Positions 18,501-27,673 are shown, counted from the stretch's first letter. The stretch is 64,000 bases of DNA from Gemmatimonadaceae bacterium (GCA_011525845.1 WYBP01000003.1:1-64000), one strand, 5' to 3'. Translations and numbers: made by a program. Notes: a model not told the origin generated them from the sequence alone.

Positions 18501-18570
18501 GCATGACGATCGTGCGCGGGAGTGCGCGGAGTGCGCGGAGTGCGCGGGTGGAGCGGCGTGGGGTTCCCAT
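15508..18570 (-). CDS. TonB-dependent receptor, Oar-like, with carboxypeptidase-regulatory domain
   Basis: A 1020-residue outer-membrane protein. It has a signal peptide (about 1-37), a CarboxypepD_reg-like Ig module about 43-125 (GIIRGMVTDEAGAPVADATV), a plug with NGRNYLALTLVTPNV and SVDGADYNNPFFGEQRGGQRPAF, then a 22-strand-type barrel ending in the terminal aromatic AGLRYAF. The Oar/OmpA-like receptors take up peptides, proteins or glycans with TonB energy. No TonB box could be picked out with confidence. Downstream gene content (peptidases, glycosidases) fits uptake of polymer fragments. The signal region contains a 9-bp tandem repeat. Confidence 0.92.
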   Translation of the reverse strand: MGTPRRSTRALRALRALPRTIVMLALALLLPAMLQAQAQATTGIIRGMVTDEAGAPVADATVTMRNAETNVTRTVRTTATGLYVGTLLPLGRYEVTVRALGYEGAAQRDIIVRVGQVFEAAPFALKRTAQQLDAVRIDQTVTTPVDASKTVNATTVAEAAVAGIPNNGRNYLALTLVTPNVAVTQGPDGDVLSVAGQRGIFNNVSVDGADYNNPFFGEQRGGQRPAFTFNLDAVQEMVVTSQGANAEFGRSAGGFVNVITKSGTNTLKGTVHYFGKDGALSSDLKGNGLSLTPDFSQHQFGFTLGGPIIKDKVFFFTAYDQQAFKETKQKSRPASAEFTALTNYLSTAFGGALANDFGPIARTNDAQVFLAKVDWRLNDRHLASFKYNYTNNQQTNGTFDVDTWGRSANAIEKGSSNALSGQLTSQLSNTVANEFRFQVAREDRPRDYDAPTLPSGRDFPDIAMDFGNAFRIGRPFFIPVKYYDTRLQLLNNVSIVKGNHLIKVGAEVNMVNSVQTFIGFANGRFIFSSVNGFINYANNGNGYVECSGLPGSSLTGSCPGGQTITGPVLLYLQQAGVGGLTVEESGTQELKQMDLGVFIQDTWKPTSNLTLNYGVRLEGQKQPGMITPPSTVFFSPFIGQSVTNGTGTYEFPSDGKIPSDMAMIQPRLGLAWDRSGNGTEVVRLSAGIYNARIAALNFASVRNNNGSVGQTMFRNSALTGVLGAPPNIDQLLPAPAGVPFLPDIFIVDKDFRNPRTMSATAAYERALGGTGLTGSIAVTFANTDRLTRFVNRNDGVFGNPWSTGLPGGNGISTLTTVESSASSQYRGVTIGLARKASANNQFEINYTYATDKSDDDNERDPFTFRYARADRLDAEWGYSDRDQRHRLNGYLLSRLPYGFLLNNRFSYASAQPMSESCVANAPSGMRAATAGDRICANGTILERNTLRRANEYASWDLRLGRPFMLGNGQTIEAIVEVFNVLGRNNFRDPAFGSLLFNFDGTIRSGLGDPRQIQAGLRYAF
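18521..18547 (-). repeat. 9-bp tandem repeat, three copies
   Basis: Three copies of AGTGCGCGG (plus strand) inside the signal-peptide region of the TonB receptor gene, encoding repeated Arg-Ala-Leu. The unit keeps the frame. Confidence 0.85.
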
Positions 18571-18684
18571 GTTCTCCTCGGCGGTTGGGGCGGCGCGGAG
18601 CGATCCCGGTGTCGCGGTGCGGCGTCCGGTTGCGCCCTAAGATGCCTGCCGCGCCGCCGAGCGCCAGCGGTGCGTTCGGCAGAC

Positions 18685-18726
18685 GCACGGGCGGGGCGAT
18701 CCGTCGCCGGACCGCCCCGCCCGTGC
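18685..18726 (-). terminator. Hairpin terminator after glnN
   Basis: A 14-bp perfect GC stem extended by four more pairs after one A/C mismatch, with a TCGC loop. It starts 25 bases past the glutamine synthetase stop and precedes the TonB-receptor promoter region. Confidence 0.75.
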
Positions 18727-18751
18727 TGCGTCCCCTCGCGCCCGCCGCAGG

Positions 18752-20971
18752 TCAGACCGGGAAGAGGATCTCCCGGTAGCGCGGCAGCGGCCAGAACTCG
18801 TCGCCCATCGAGAGCTCGAGCTTGTCGGAGACCGCGCGCGCGGCGTCCATCGCCCCGGCGCCGGTGCTCGTGAGGAACTGCGCGCACTTGGCCGGCGTGT
18901 CGTGCAGGGTGCCTGCCTTGGTGATCGCCGCCTTGAGCGCCGCCGACTTCGCCTGCAGTTGCGTGACGAGCTTGCCCACCGCCTCCGCCGCCGCCACCTG
19001 CGGGATCACCTTGATCCCCGCCTGCTTCGACTTGGCCGCGCCCTCGGCCAGCACACCGAGGTAGCGGTACGCCGCCGGGAGGACCTGCGTGTCGAGCATC
19101 TCGGCCATCGTCTCCATCTCGATCAGCACGTCCTTCAGGTAGCGCTCCACGCGGATGTGGTACCGGCTCTCGAGCTCGGCCGCGGTGAGGATCCTCGTGG
19201 TGGTGAAGAGCTTCTTCGCGTGCGGCGTCTCGAGCTGCGCGAGCGCCTCGGGGGCGCGGCGCAGGTTGAGCAGGCCCCGCTTCTTGGCCTCCTTCACCCA
19301 GGCCTCGCTGTACCCGTTCCCCTCGAAGCGGATCGCGCTCGTCTCCTTGAACGCCGCGCGCACCACCTTGAGCGCCGCGTCGTCCACCGAGGGCGTCTTC
19401 TTGAGCTCGGCCTCGAGCGCCTTGGTGAGCTCGCCGATCGCCTCGGCCACCACCGCGTTCAGCAGCATCACCGGGAAGGCGATGCTCTGCGAGCTGCCCA
19501 CCGCGCGGAACTCGAACTTCGAGCCCGTGAACGCGAAGGGCGAGGTGCGGTTGCGGTCGGTGTTGTCCTGCTCAATCTCGGGGAGCTTGGCCACGCCGAG
19601 CTTGAGCATCGCCTGCTCGGCCGAGGTGCCCGCGCGGCCGGCGATGATGTCCTCGATCATCTTCGTGAGCGCGGCGCCCATGAAGACGGAGATGATCGCC
19701 GGGGGCGCCTCATTGGCGCCGAGCCGGTGCTCGTTGCCGCTCGTGCCGATGCCGGCGCGGAGCAGCCCCTGGTGCTTGTGCACGCCCTTGAGGATGGCGG
19801 CGAGGAACAGCAGGAAGCGCAGGTTCTGGTGCGGCGTCTTCCCCGGCTTGAGGAGGTTGATGCCGTTGAGCGCGTTGTCGGAGGCGATCGAGAGCGACCA
19901 GTTGCAGTGCTTCCCCGAGCCGTTGATGCCGGCGAAGGGCTTCTCGTGGAGGAGCGCCTGCAGCCCGTGCCGGAGCGCGACGTCCTTGAGCACGGACATC
20001 ACGAGCTGGTTGTGGTCGGTCGCGATGTCCGTCTCCTCGTACATCGGCGCCATCTCGAACTGGCAGGGCGCCACTTCGTTGTGCCGCGTGACGATCGGGA
20101 CCGCGAGCTTGTAGAGCTCGTACTCCACCTCGGCCATGCAGGCCTGCACCCGCTCGGGGATGCCGCCGAAGTAGTGGTCCTCGAGCTGCTGGCCGCGCGG
20201 CGGCGGCGCGCCGAGGAGCGTGCGGCCCCCCATCACGAGGTCTGGGCGCATCGCGAAATGCGTGCGGTCGATCATGAAGAACTCCTGCTCCGTGCCCATC
20301 GTGGTGTAGACGCGGAGCGCGCCCTTGTCGCCGATCAGGTCGAGCAGGCCGCGCGCGGCGTCGGAGAGGACCTCGCTCGAGCGGAAGAGCGGGGTGACCT
20401 CGTCGAGCGCCTCGCCGTTGTAGCCGATGAACACCGACGGGATGCAGAGCGTCTTGGTGCCGGCGGCTTCCATGATGAAGAGCGGGGAGGCCGGGTTCCA
20501 CGCCGTGTAGCCGCGCGCCTCCCAGGTCGCGCGCAGTCCGCCGGAGGGGAAGGACGACGCGTCGGGCTCCGACTGGATCAGCTGCTCCGCGGTGAACGAC
20601 TCCACCGCCCCCTTGCTGCCGTCGAGCGTGAGGAAGGCGTCGTGCTTCTCCGCGGTGAGCCCCGTCTGCGGCTGGAACCAGTGGCAGAAGTGCGTGACGC
20701 CTCGCGAGAGCGCCCACTCCTTCACCACCTTCGCGACGGTCGGTGCGATCTCGCGGTCGAGCTTCTGCCCGAGGCGGATCGACTCGGTGAGCTTCTCGTA
20801 GACGTCCTTCGGCAGCTTGTCGCGCATCTGGCGCGCGCCGAAGGTGTTGATGCCGAAGTACGCGGAGGTGGGGATGGGATCCTTGGCCATCGCGGGCACG
20901 TCGGGTGTCACGAGCACACGCGTGGCGATCGCGCGGAGGGCCTCCGAGCGGGGGGTGCTGGTCGCGGTCAT
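18752..20971 (-). CDS. glnN: Glutamine synthetase type III
   Basis: A 739-residue enzyme, the size of GSIII rather than the ~470 of GSI. It makes glutamine from glutamate, ammonia and ATP in the cytoplasm. Signature segments are YFGINTFGARQMRDKLP near the start, THFCHWFQPQTGLTAEKHDAF, FMIDRTHFAMRPDL, RHNEVAPCQFEMAP and the nucleotide/glutamate loop FAGINGSGKHCNWSLS. The start at 20971 is preferred over further upstream codons because conserved sequence begins about 40 residues later and the upstream DNA is a palindrome-rich control region. No PII gene or second GS is nearby. It is transcribed singly and closed by a hairpin. Confidence 0.95.
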   Translation of the reverse strand: MTATSTPRSEALRAIATRVLVTPDVPAMAKDPIPTSAYFGINTFGARQMRDKLPKDVYEKLTESIRLGQKLDREIAPTVAKVVKEWALSRGVTHFCHWFQPQTGLTAEKHDAFLTLDGSKGAVESFTAEQLIQSEPDASSFPSGGLRATWEARGYTAWNPASPLFIMEAAGTKTLCIPSVFIGYNGEALDEVTPLFRSSEVLSDAARGLLDLIGDKGALRVYTTMGTEQEFFMIDRTHFAMRPDLVMGGRTLLGAPPPRGQQLEDHYFGGIPERVQACMAEVEYELYKLAVPIVTRHNEVAPCQFEMAPMYEETDIATDHNQLVMSVLKDVALRHGLQALLHEKPFAGINGSGKHCNWSLSIASDNALNGINLLKPGKTPHQNLRFLLFLAAILKGVHKHQGLLRAGIGTSGNEHRLGANEAPPAIISVFMGAALTKMIEDIIAGRAGTSAEQAMLKLGVAKLPEIEQDNTDRNRTSPFAFTGSKFEFRAVGSSQSIAFPVMLLNAVVAEAIGELTKALEAELKKTPSVDDAALKVVRAAFKETSAIRFEGNGYSEAWVKEAKKRGLLNLRRAPEALAQLETPHAKKLFTTTRILTAAELESRYHIRVERYLKDVLIEMETMAEMLDTQVLPAAYRYLGVLAEGAAKSKQAGIKVIPQVAAAEAVGKLVTQLQAKSAALKAAITKAGTLHDTPAKCAQFLTSTGAGAMDAARAVSDKLELSMGDEFWPLPRYREILFPV

Positions 20972-21003
20972 GTAGGGAGGGGGGAGGTCGGCGTGGATGT
21001 GGT

Positions 21004-21024
21004 GATCTGCGAGAAATGCAGATC
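21004..21024 (-). promoter_or_regulatory. Inverted repeat in the glnN leader
   Basis: Perfect arms GATCTGC and GCAGATC around a 7-base loop, 32 bases upstream of the glnN start codon. It would form a stem-loop in the mRNA leader or serve as an operator. Confidence 0.6.
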
Positions 21025-21096
21025 GTGCAAACTTATTGGGACGTTTTGCACGAAACAAGCCAGAAATCGACCGAAACGCGATGGTCTTGTGCACAA
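21025..21096 (-). promoter_or_regulatory. Palindromic operator candidates upstream of glnN
   Basis: Three related words lie within 72 bases: GTGCAAA (21025-21031) facing TTTGCAC (21045-21051) across 13 bases, and the perfect palindrome TTGTGCACAA (21087-21096). The region is markedly AT-richer than its surroundings. NtrC sites in other bacteria contain TGCAC/GTGCA half-sites, so nitrogen control is plausible but unproven. Confidence 0.5.
21047..21062 (-). promoter_or_regulatory. Candidate sigma-54 (-24/-12) promoter of glnN
   Basis: On the minus strand TGGCTTGTTTCGTGCA has the sigma-54 signature GG, ten bases, GC, with TGGC and TGCA intact. It would start transcription about 65 bases upstream of the glnN ATG. 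The match is not complete at the AC after TGGC. Confidence 0.45.
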
Positions 21097-21192
21097 ATCG
21101 CACAGACCGCCGCTCGGCCCAAGTGGCGGCGAACGCCGCGACGATCGCGCCGGGCCTGGCCTGTACACTTCAACTCGTTGCGGTGAAACGGC

Positions 21193-21567
21193 TTACGGGA
21201 GGCGAACGGTAAGCTCTCCCCGCATCCGCGGGTGGATCGTGCACCGGTAGCGAACGGTGCCGGTGTCCCCGGGAGCCCAGGCGAAGGTCTCGCCGGACGA
21301 GAGTTCGGCCGAGGCGAAGAGCTCGCCGCTCACGACGTTGTGCCGCACGATGTCGGCGTTCCGCCACACGACCGTGTCGCCCAGCTGAACGACCAGGGAC
21401 GTCGGGTTGAACGCCACGGCCTTGATCCGCACCTCGTGGCGACCCTCGCCCGACCCTCGCTCGCGCCCGTCCTGCGGCGTCTGGCCGCGGGCCGCCGCGA
21501 ACGCGGCCCCCCCCGCGCCGCCCAGGCCGACGACGAGCGCGAGGGTCGCGAGCGTCGCGGGCCTCAT
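21193..21567 (-). CDS. Secreted plastocyanin-like cupredoxin
   Basis: A 124-residue protein with a hydrophobic signal (about 5-26) and a single cupredoxin domain. Type-1 copper ligands are visible: His in IVRHNVVSGE, then Cys, His and Met in YRCTIHPRMRG. The VVWRNADIVRHN strand is typical of plastocyanin/amicyanin. It would carry electrons in the periplasm. The start overlaps the stop of the upstream DUF4142 gene by 4 bases, so the two are coupled. Partner oxidoreductase not in the window. Confidence 0.9.
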   Translation of the reverse strand: MRPATLATLALVVGLGGAGGAAFAAARGQTPQDGRERGSGEGRHEVRIKAVAFNPTSLVVQLGDTVVWRNADIVRHNVVSGELFASAELSSGETFAWAPGDTGTVRYRCTIHPRMRGELTVRLP

Positions 21568-22136
21568 CGCCGCCGGGCGCCCTGTTTCGCCACGAGGGCG
21601 ACCGCGTGCTCGAGGTGCGCGGCCACCGCGGGACGCACCTGCACGAGCAGCGCCTTCAGCTCGGCGTTCGATGCCGAGGGGATGAGTGCGCGGTCGATCG
21701 TCCCCAGGACGGAGCGATGGTAGGAGACCTCGTTCGCGCTGTACGCGCTGTCGAACGCGAAATCCTCGAGCTCCCGGAGGATCAGCCGCTTGGTCTCGGC
21801 GTCGTCGCGCAGGTCGAACGAGGCCTCGTTGTCCACGGGCGTCACCTTCAGCCGCGTCACGAGCGCGACCGCCGCCTGGTTCACCGCCTCGTGGTCCTTC
21901 TTCACCATGGTGGCGAAGGCGCGGATGTCCGCGTCCCGGCTCTTCGCCAGCGCGAGGTCGGCGTAGAGGATGTCCGCGTTGTTCGCCGCCACCACGATGG
22001 CGGCGATGTTCGCGTCCGAGAGCGCCGGACCCGACGCGGGCGTTCCCACACCGGGAGCAGAGCGCGTGAGCCCGCATCCGCTGGCGAACGCCGCCGCGAG
22101 GAGGAGAGCGCCGAGGCTGGAGGTGAAGCGCGTCAT
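21564..22136 (-). CDS. DUF4142 family lipoprotein
   Basis: A 190-residue protein with a lipobox ASGC (Cys at about 21) and a four-helix, ferritin-like DUF4142 domain. Typical stretches are ALSDANIAAIVVAANNADILYADLAL, IRAFATMVKKDHEAVNQ and SYHRSVLGTIDRALIP, with the HEAV histidine and SYHRSVL histidine in the usual places. Family function is not known; the fold could bind metal. It is upstream of and overlaps the cupredoxin gene, suggesting a joint envelope redox or metal role. Confidence 0.85.
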   Translation of the reverse strand: MTRFTSSLGALLLAAAFASGCGLTRSAPGVGTPASGPALSDANIAAIVVAANNADILYADLALAKSRDADIRAFATMVKKDHEAVNQAAVALVTRLKVTPVDNEASFDLRDDAETKRLILRELEDFAFDSAYSANEVSYHRSVLGTIDRALIPSASNAELKALLVQVRPAVAAHLEHAVALVAKQGARRR

Positions 22137-22303
22137 GGCCGGGAAGTTAGGGTTGGGCGGAGGGGGTGGCGAGCGGAAAGCTGCCCCACCGCGCCCCGCC
22201 GTGCCGTGACGGCTGGCACATCGGCGGCGGTGCGCGTTCCCACAGATACGCCGGCCCACCCTCGGTGGATTTCGCCCCCCGCCCCGGCTAGCTTCCACCC
22301 CAA

Positions 22304-22375
22304 GGCGCCGTGGCCAAGTGGTAAGGCGGCAGACTGCAAATCTGCTATTCGTCGGTTCGATTCCGACCGGCGCCT
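22304..22375 (+). tRNA. tRNA-Cys (anticodon GCA)
   Basis: The acceptor arms GGCGCCG (22304-22310) and CGGCGCC (22368-22374) pair fully, followed by discriminator U. The anticodon loop CTGCAAA holds GCA at 22336-22338, and the T arm GTCGG-TTCGATT-CCGAC is canonical. CCA is not encoded. Confidence 0.97.
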
Positions 22376-22439
22376 CTGCACCACCCTCGCGTCCGCGCGC
22401 GCCGCGCGCGCCGTGCGCGCACGGCCGCGGCCCCCGGGG

Positions 22440-22774
22440 TCACCGCGCCAGCTTCAGCGCCGCCCGCCGCTCCCGCTGCTCGGCCTCGATCCGGCCGCAC
22501 ATCAGGTCGCAGAGCTGGAAGACCCGGTCGTCCGCCAGTGAGTAGTAGGCGAACGTGCCGTCCTTGCGCCGCGCGAGGAACCCCGCGGCGGTGAGCTGCT
22601 GCAGGTGCTTCGAGACGTTCGCCTGCCCGAGCCCCGTCACGGCCACCAGATCGGACACACTCCGCTCTCCGCCCCGCAGCGCCGTGAGCAGCTGCAACCG
22701 GGCGGGCTCGGCCAGCGCCTTGAAGCGCTCCGAGAGCTCCGCGAGCAGCGCAGGACTCATCTCGCGGGCGGCCA

Positions 22775-22775
<1 letters not shown>
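22440..22775 (-). CDS. ArsR/SmtB-family repressor of the sulfur operon
   Basis: A 111-residue winged-helix protein. Its start ATG shares one base with the stop of the upstream rhodanese gene (TGATG), so translation is coupled. The recognition helix is VTGLGQANVSKHLQQL (about 46-61), the wing RRKDGTFAYYSL. The only cysteines are C89 and C93 (LCDLMC) in the last helix. Persulfide sensors BigR/SqrR instead use one N-terminal and one C-terminal cysteine, so this would be a CxxxC variant that could sense persulfide or metal. A palindrome at the operon front is its likely site. Confidence 0.9.
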
Positions 22776-24217
<1,442 letters not shown>

Positions 24218-24241
24218 CGGGTCTCCGTGAAGGAAAGGAGG

Positions 24242-24994
24242 TCAGAGCAGTGAGAGGATCTGCCAGAGGATGCTGGCGCCGATCACGAGGAGGAACAGGG
24301 CGAACCCGCGCTTGAGCTGCCGGGTGGGAACGCGCGAGACGAGCGCACTCCCCACGACGATGCCGACGCCGGCCACCGCCGCGAAGCCGGCGACGATCCC
24401 CCAATCGACGTCGACCGCCCCGCGGTACCCCGCGAATCCGGCGGCGGTGTTCATGGAGATCACGAGCAGGGAGGTGCCGATCGCCTTCCGGATGGGGACG
24501 CGGCCGAGCAGCACCAGCGCGGGGACGATCAGGAACCCCCCGCCCGCTCCCACCAGCCCGGTGACCGCGCCGACGCCGACACCGATCGGGAGGAGCGTCC
24601 CCCACGAGGGTGCGCGGCCCGGGTCGTGGCCCTCGGGCAACTGGGCATCCCGCAACATCGATACCGCCGCGGCGAGCATCACCAGGGCGAAGAGCCCCAG
24701 TTGCACCGGGCCCGCGAGGAACTGGGCGAGCCGGGCACCGCCATAGGCGCCGGCCATCGCCGCCACGCCGAACTGGAGTGCCGTGCGCGCGTCCACGTTC
24801 CCGAGCCGCCAGTGGCGGGTCACCCCGACGAGGGCCGCGAGCCCGACCACCGGGAGGCTCATCGCGATGGCGCGCTTGGACTCGAGGCCGAGCACGTACA
24901 CGAACACGGGCACGGTGAGGATCGACCCGCCCCCTCCGAGCAGGCCGAGCGTGACGCCGATTAGCAGAGCGAGGGCGGCCGCGAGGAGGGTCAT
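24242..24994 (-). CDS. TauE/SafE-family sulfite/sulfonate exporter
   Basis: A 250-residue membrane protein starting at 24994, where MTLLAAALALLIG opens the first helix. The two TauE half-repeats are visible: GVTLGLLGGGGSILTVPVFVYVLG and GAVTGLVGAGGGFLIVPALVLLG, each followed by a conserved AI(A/G)xSL segment. The likely job is export of sulfite made by the downstream persulfide dioxygenase. It is first in the operon, 24 bases before the next gene. The start codon sits inside a palindrome and 7 bases after a TATACT, suggesting a leaderless transcript. Confidence 0.9.
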   Translation of the reverse strand: MTLLAAALALLIGVTLGLLGGGGSILTVPVFVYVLGLESKRAIAMSLPVVGLAALVGVTRHWRLGNVDARTALQFGVAAMAGAYGGARLAQFLAGPVQLGLFALVMLAAAVSMLRDAQLPEGHDPGRAPSWGTLLPIGVGVGAVTGLVGAGGGFLIVPALVLLGRVPIRKAIGTSLLVISMNTAAGFAGYRGAVDVDWGIVAGFAAVAGVGIVVGSALVSRVPTRQLKRGFALFLLVIGASILWQILSLL

Positions 24995-25016
24995 ATATTC
25001 GAGTATAGTAATATAT
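24993..25016. promoter_or_regulatory. ArsR-type operator over the TauE start
   Basis: Inverted repeat ATATATT (24993-24999) and AATATAT (25010-25016) with a 10-base centre, the usual layout of ArsR-family sites. It overlaps the TauE start and its -10 (TATACT on the minus strand, 25007-25002) and lies 57 bases before the divergent Sco1 gene. Confidence 0.65.
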
Positions 25017-25073
25017 GCAGATGGTCCCCACAAGAGGCCGCCGGGAAGCGCCCCCTGCGGGGTATCTTCAAGG

Positions 25074-25649
25074 ATGCCCGTCCCTCGCCTTTCGCTCATC
25101 GCGTTCGCCTGCGCCGCGCTCATGGCCGCCGGATGTGACGGGCCGCAGCACGGCGCCGTCATCGAGCGTCCGGCAGCGGCTCCCCCGCTCGAACTCCAGA
25201 CACTCGACGGCGGCTCCTTCCGCCTGGCGGACCAGGCGGGGGACGTGGTGCTGCTCTACTTCGGGTACACGCACTGCCCCGATGTCTGCCCCACCGTGCT
25301 CGCCGACTGGGCGCGCGCCCGCAGGCTGCTGGGCGCGAAGGCGGCGGACGTGAAGTTCGTGTTCGTGAGCGTGGACCCGGCGCGCGATTCGCCGGAGGTC
25401 GCGCATGCGTATGCGATGCAATTCGACAGCTCGTTCGTCGGTCTATCGGGGCCCGAGGCCGCGATCGACCGGATCAAGCGCGACTGGGGCTTCGCGGCGT
25501 TCCCCGAGGGGGACACCCGCGCCAACGACTACGGCGTCGCCCATCCCGCGTCCACCTACGTGGTGGACCGGCAGGGGCGGCTCCGCGTGCTCTACCATCC
25601 CGGAGTGATAGTTGAGGACCTGGCAAGCGATCTGCGGAAGCTTCTGTAG
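25074..25649 (+). CDS. Sco1/SenC copper chaperone lipoprotein
   Basis: A 191-residue thioredoxin-fold protein anchored as a lipoprotein (MAAGC, Cys21). The copper ligands of Sco are all present: C68 and C72 in THCPDVCP, and H157 in DYGVAHPAS. Sco1 delivers copper to the CuA site of cytochrome c oxidase in the periplasm. It overlaps the next gene, a PCuAC chaperone, the usual partner. No oxidase gene lies in the window. Confidence 0.93.
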   Translation: MPVPRLSLIAFACAALMAAGCDGPQHGAVIERPAAAPPLELQTLDGGSFRLADQAGDVVLLYFGYTHCPDVCPTVLADWARARRLLGAKAADVKFVFVSVDPARDSPEVAHAYAMQFDSSFVGLSGPEAAIDRIKRDWGFAAFPEGDTRANDYGVAHPASTYVVDRQGRLRVLYHPGVIVEDLASDLRKLL

Positions 25650-26061
25650 CATGACCCTCCTCGCGGCCTGCGGTCGCGTGGCGGCCGACGCGCCCGGGGA
25701 CAACCCGCTGGCGAGCCACGCCGGCTGGACCCGCACGGCGGACAGCGGCGCGACGGCCGCCGTCTACTTCATGCTCACGAACCGCGGGAGCGTCGCCGAT
25801 ACCCTGAAGGGGGTCTCGAGCGCCGAGGCGAACACCGTGGGGATGCATGTCTCGATGCAGCAGGGGAGGATGATGCAGATGGCGCCCGTGACCGCGCTCC
25901 CCGTGCCGGCCGAGGACAGCGTCGCGTTCCAGCCCCTCGGCGCACACGTCATGCTCACCGGCCTCAGGCGGCCGCTCGTCGAAGGGGACACGATCGCGGT
26001 GAAGCTGGAGTTCGGTTCCGGAAGGACGCTCGAGGTCCGCGCCGGTGTGCGGCGTCCCTGA
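25612..26061 (+). CDS. PCuAC (DUF461) copper chaperone lipoprotein
   Basis: The protein fits the PCuAC copper motif exactly: H79, ten residues, M90, twenty-one residues, H112, x, M114. I choose TTG 25612: GGAG lies 6 bases upstream, and the first 20 residues then form a lipoprotein signal ending in LLAAC. The ATG at 25651 would leave only six residues before that cysteine, too short for export. The chosen start overlaps the Sco1 gene by 38 bases. PCuAC passes Cu(I) to Sco1 or directly to oxidase. Confidence 0.88.
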   Translation: MRTWQAICGSFCSMTLLAACGRVAADAPGDNPLASHAGWTRTADSGATAAVYFMLTNRGSVADTLKGVSSAEANTVGMHVSMQQGRMMQMAPVTALPVPAEDSVAFQPLGAHVMLTGLRRPLVEGDTIAVKLEFGSGRTLEVRAGVRRP

Positions 26062-26062
26062 C

Positions 26063-27652
26063 ATGATGCGCACCGCCTTTCTCGTGACGGCGAGCCTTGT
26101 GCTCGTCTCAGCGGCGCCCGCACGGGCGTCCGCGCAGGCGTCGACGGACGCCACGCCCCCGGCCGCGCCACCGACCGCATCGGAGGCCCTCCGCTACCCC
26201 GGCCCCTGCGACCTGGGTGATGCCACCTGCCTGCCGCCGAACCCGGCGCGCGAGTTCCGCGGGGTCTGGATCGCCTCGGTCGCGAACATCGACTGGCCCT
26301 CGAAGCCCGGGCTCTCCCCGGCCGAGGCGCAGCGGGAGCTCCGCACCCTCCTCGACCGCGCGAAGTCCAGCGGACTCAACGCGGTGATCCTGCAGGTGCG
26401 GCCGAGCGCGGACGCGCTCTACGCCTCCGAGCTCGAACCCTGGTCCGAGTTCCTCACTGGCCAGCAGGGGCGCGCGCCCTCGCCCTGGTGGGACCCGCTC
26501 AAGTACGCGGTGGACGAGGCGCACCGGCGCGGCATCGAACTGCACGCCTGGTTCAACCCGTACCGCGCGCGGCACCCCTCGGCGAAGGGGCCGCTCGCGC
26601 CGAGTCATGTGGCGAACCGGATGGGGAAGCAGGTGAAGCGCTACGGCACGCACCTCTGGATGGATCCGGGGGAGCCGGCGGTGCGCGAGCACACCCTGAA
26701 GGTGATCCTCGATGTCGTGCGCCGGTACGACATCGACGGCGTGCACCTCGACGACTACTTCTATCCGTACAAGGAGCGCGACCGACAGGGGCGCACGATC
26801 GAGTTCCCCGATGCCGACAGCTACTCGCGCTACCGCTTCGGCGGCGGGATCCTCAGCCGCGAGGACTGGCGGCGCGAGAACGTCGACAACCTCGTGCAGG
26901 ACCTCTACACGCGGATCCACCAGGAGAAGCCCTGGGTGAAGTTCGGCGTGAGCCCGTTCGGCATCTGGCGTCCGGGCTTCCCGGCGCAGATCACGGGGTT
27001 CGACGCGTACTCGGAGCTCTACGCCGACGCGCGGAAGTGGCTGCGCGAGGGGTGGGTGGACTACTTCGCGCCGCAGCTCTACTGGCCGGTGCTCCAGGTG
27101 GGGCAGTCGTACCCGGTGCTGCTCCGGTGGTGGGCCGAGCAGAACGCGTTCGGCCGCCACCTCTGGCCGGGGAACTACTCGAGCAAGGTGGGCGAGGGCA
27201 CGCGCGCCGCCTGGCGCACCGGGGAGATCGTGGACCAGGTGCACGCGACGCGCGCCGAGGCGGGGGCGTCGGGGAACATCCATTTCTCCGCGAACGTCTT
27301 CCTCGAGGACCGCGACTCGCTCGCCACGCGGCTCGGGCGGCAGGTCTACAACGCGCTCGCGCTCGTCCCGCCCTCTCCCTGGCTCGCCGTGGAGCCGCAG
27401 GGGGAGCCACGCGTGGACATCCGCCGGAACTCGGCCGGTGCGCTGAGTGCGCTCCTCACGCCGAGCGGGGCGGAGCGTCCGCACTGGTGGCTGGTGCAGA
27501 CGCGCGTGGGAGGCGGGGAGTGGCGCACGGCGGTCTTCCGCGGCACGGTGCGCGAGATTCCGATCTCGGCGACGGCGGACCGGGTGGCGGTGCGCGCGGT
27601 GGATCGCGCATCGCTGGAGAGTCCGATGAGCGTGATCAAGCTGCGCGACTGA
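26063..27652 (+). CDS. Secreted GHL10 (DUF187/YngK-like) glycoside hydrolase
   Basis: A 529-residue protein with a signal peptide (about 1-26, cleavage at ASAQA). The TIM-barrel family signature begins EFRGVWIASVANIDWPSK, with GLNAVILQVRPSADALYASELEPWS, HAWFNPYRARH, DGVHLDDYFYPY and YFAPQLYWPV. Homologs (UPF0748, GHL10) hydrolyse peptidoglycan-derived or other glycans; the acidic pair in HLDDYF is the likely catalytic region. A beta-rich C-terminal module of about 100 residues follows. It begins one base after the PCuAC stop but has an unrelated role; a perfect terminator follows. Confidence 0.88.
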   Translation: MMRTAFLVTASLVLVSAAPARASAQASTDATPPAAPPTASEALRYPGPCDLGDATCLPPNPAREFRGVWIASVANIDWPSKPGLSPAEAQRELRTLLDRAKSSGLNAVILQVRPSADALYASELEPWSEFLTGQQGRAPSPWWDPLKYAVDEAHRRGIELHAWFNPYRARHPSAKGPLAPSHVANRMGKQVKRYGTHLWMDPGEPAVREHTLKVILDVVRRYDIDGVHLDDYFYPYKERDRQGRTIEFPDADSYSRYRFGGGILSREDWRRENVDNLVQDLYTRIHQEKPWVKFGVSPFGIWRPGFPAQITGFDAYSELYADARKWLREGWVDYFAPQLYWPVLQVGQSYPVLLRWWAEQNAFGRHLWPGNYSSKVGEGTRAAWRTGEIVDQVHATRAEAGASGNIHFSANVFLEDRDSLATRLGRQVYNALALVPPSPWLAVEPQGEPRVDIRRNSAGALSALLTPSGAERPHWWLVQTRVGGGEWRTAVFRGTVREIPISATADRVAVRAVDRASLESPMSVIKLRD

Positions 27653-27673
27653 GGCGTCCACCGTACGGGAACG

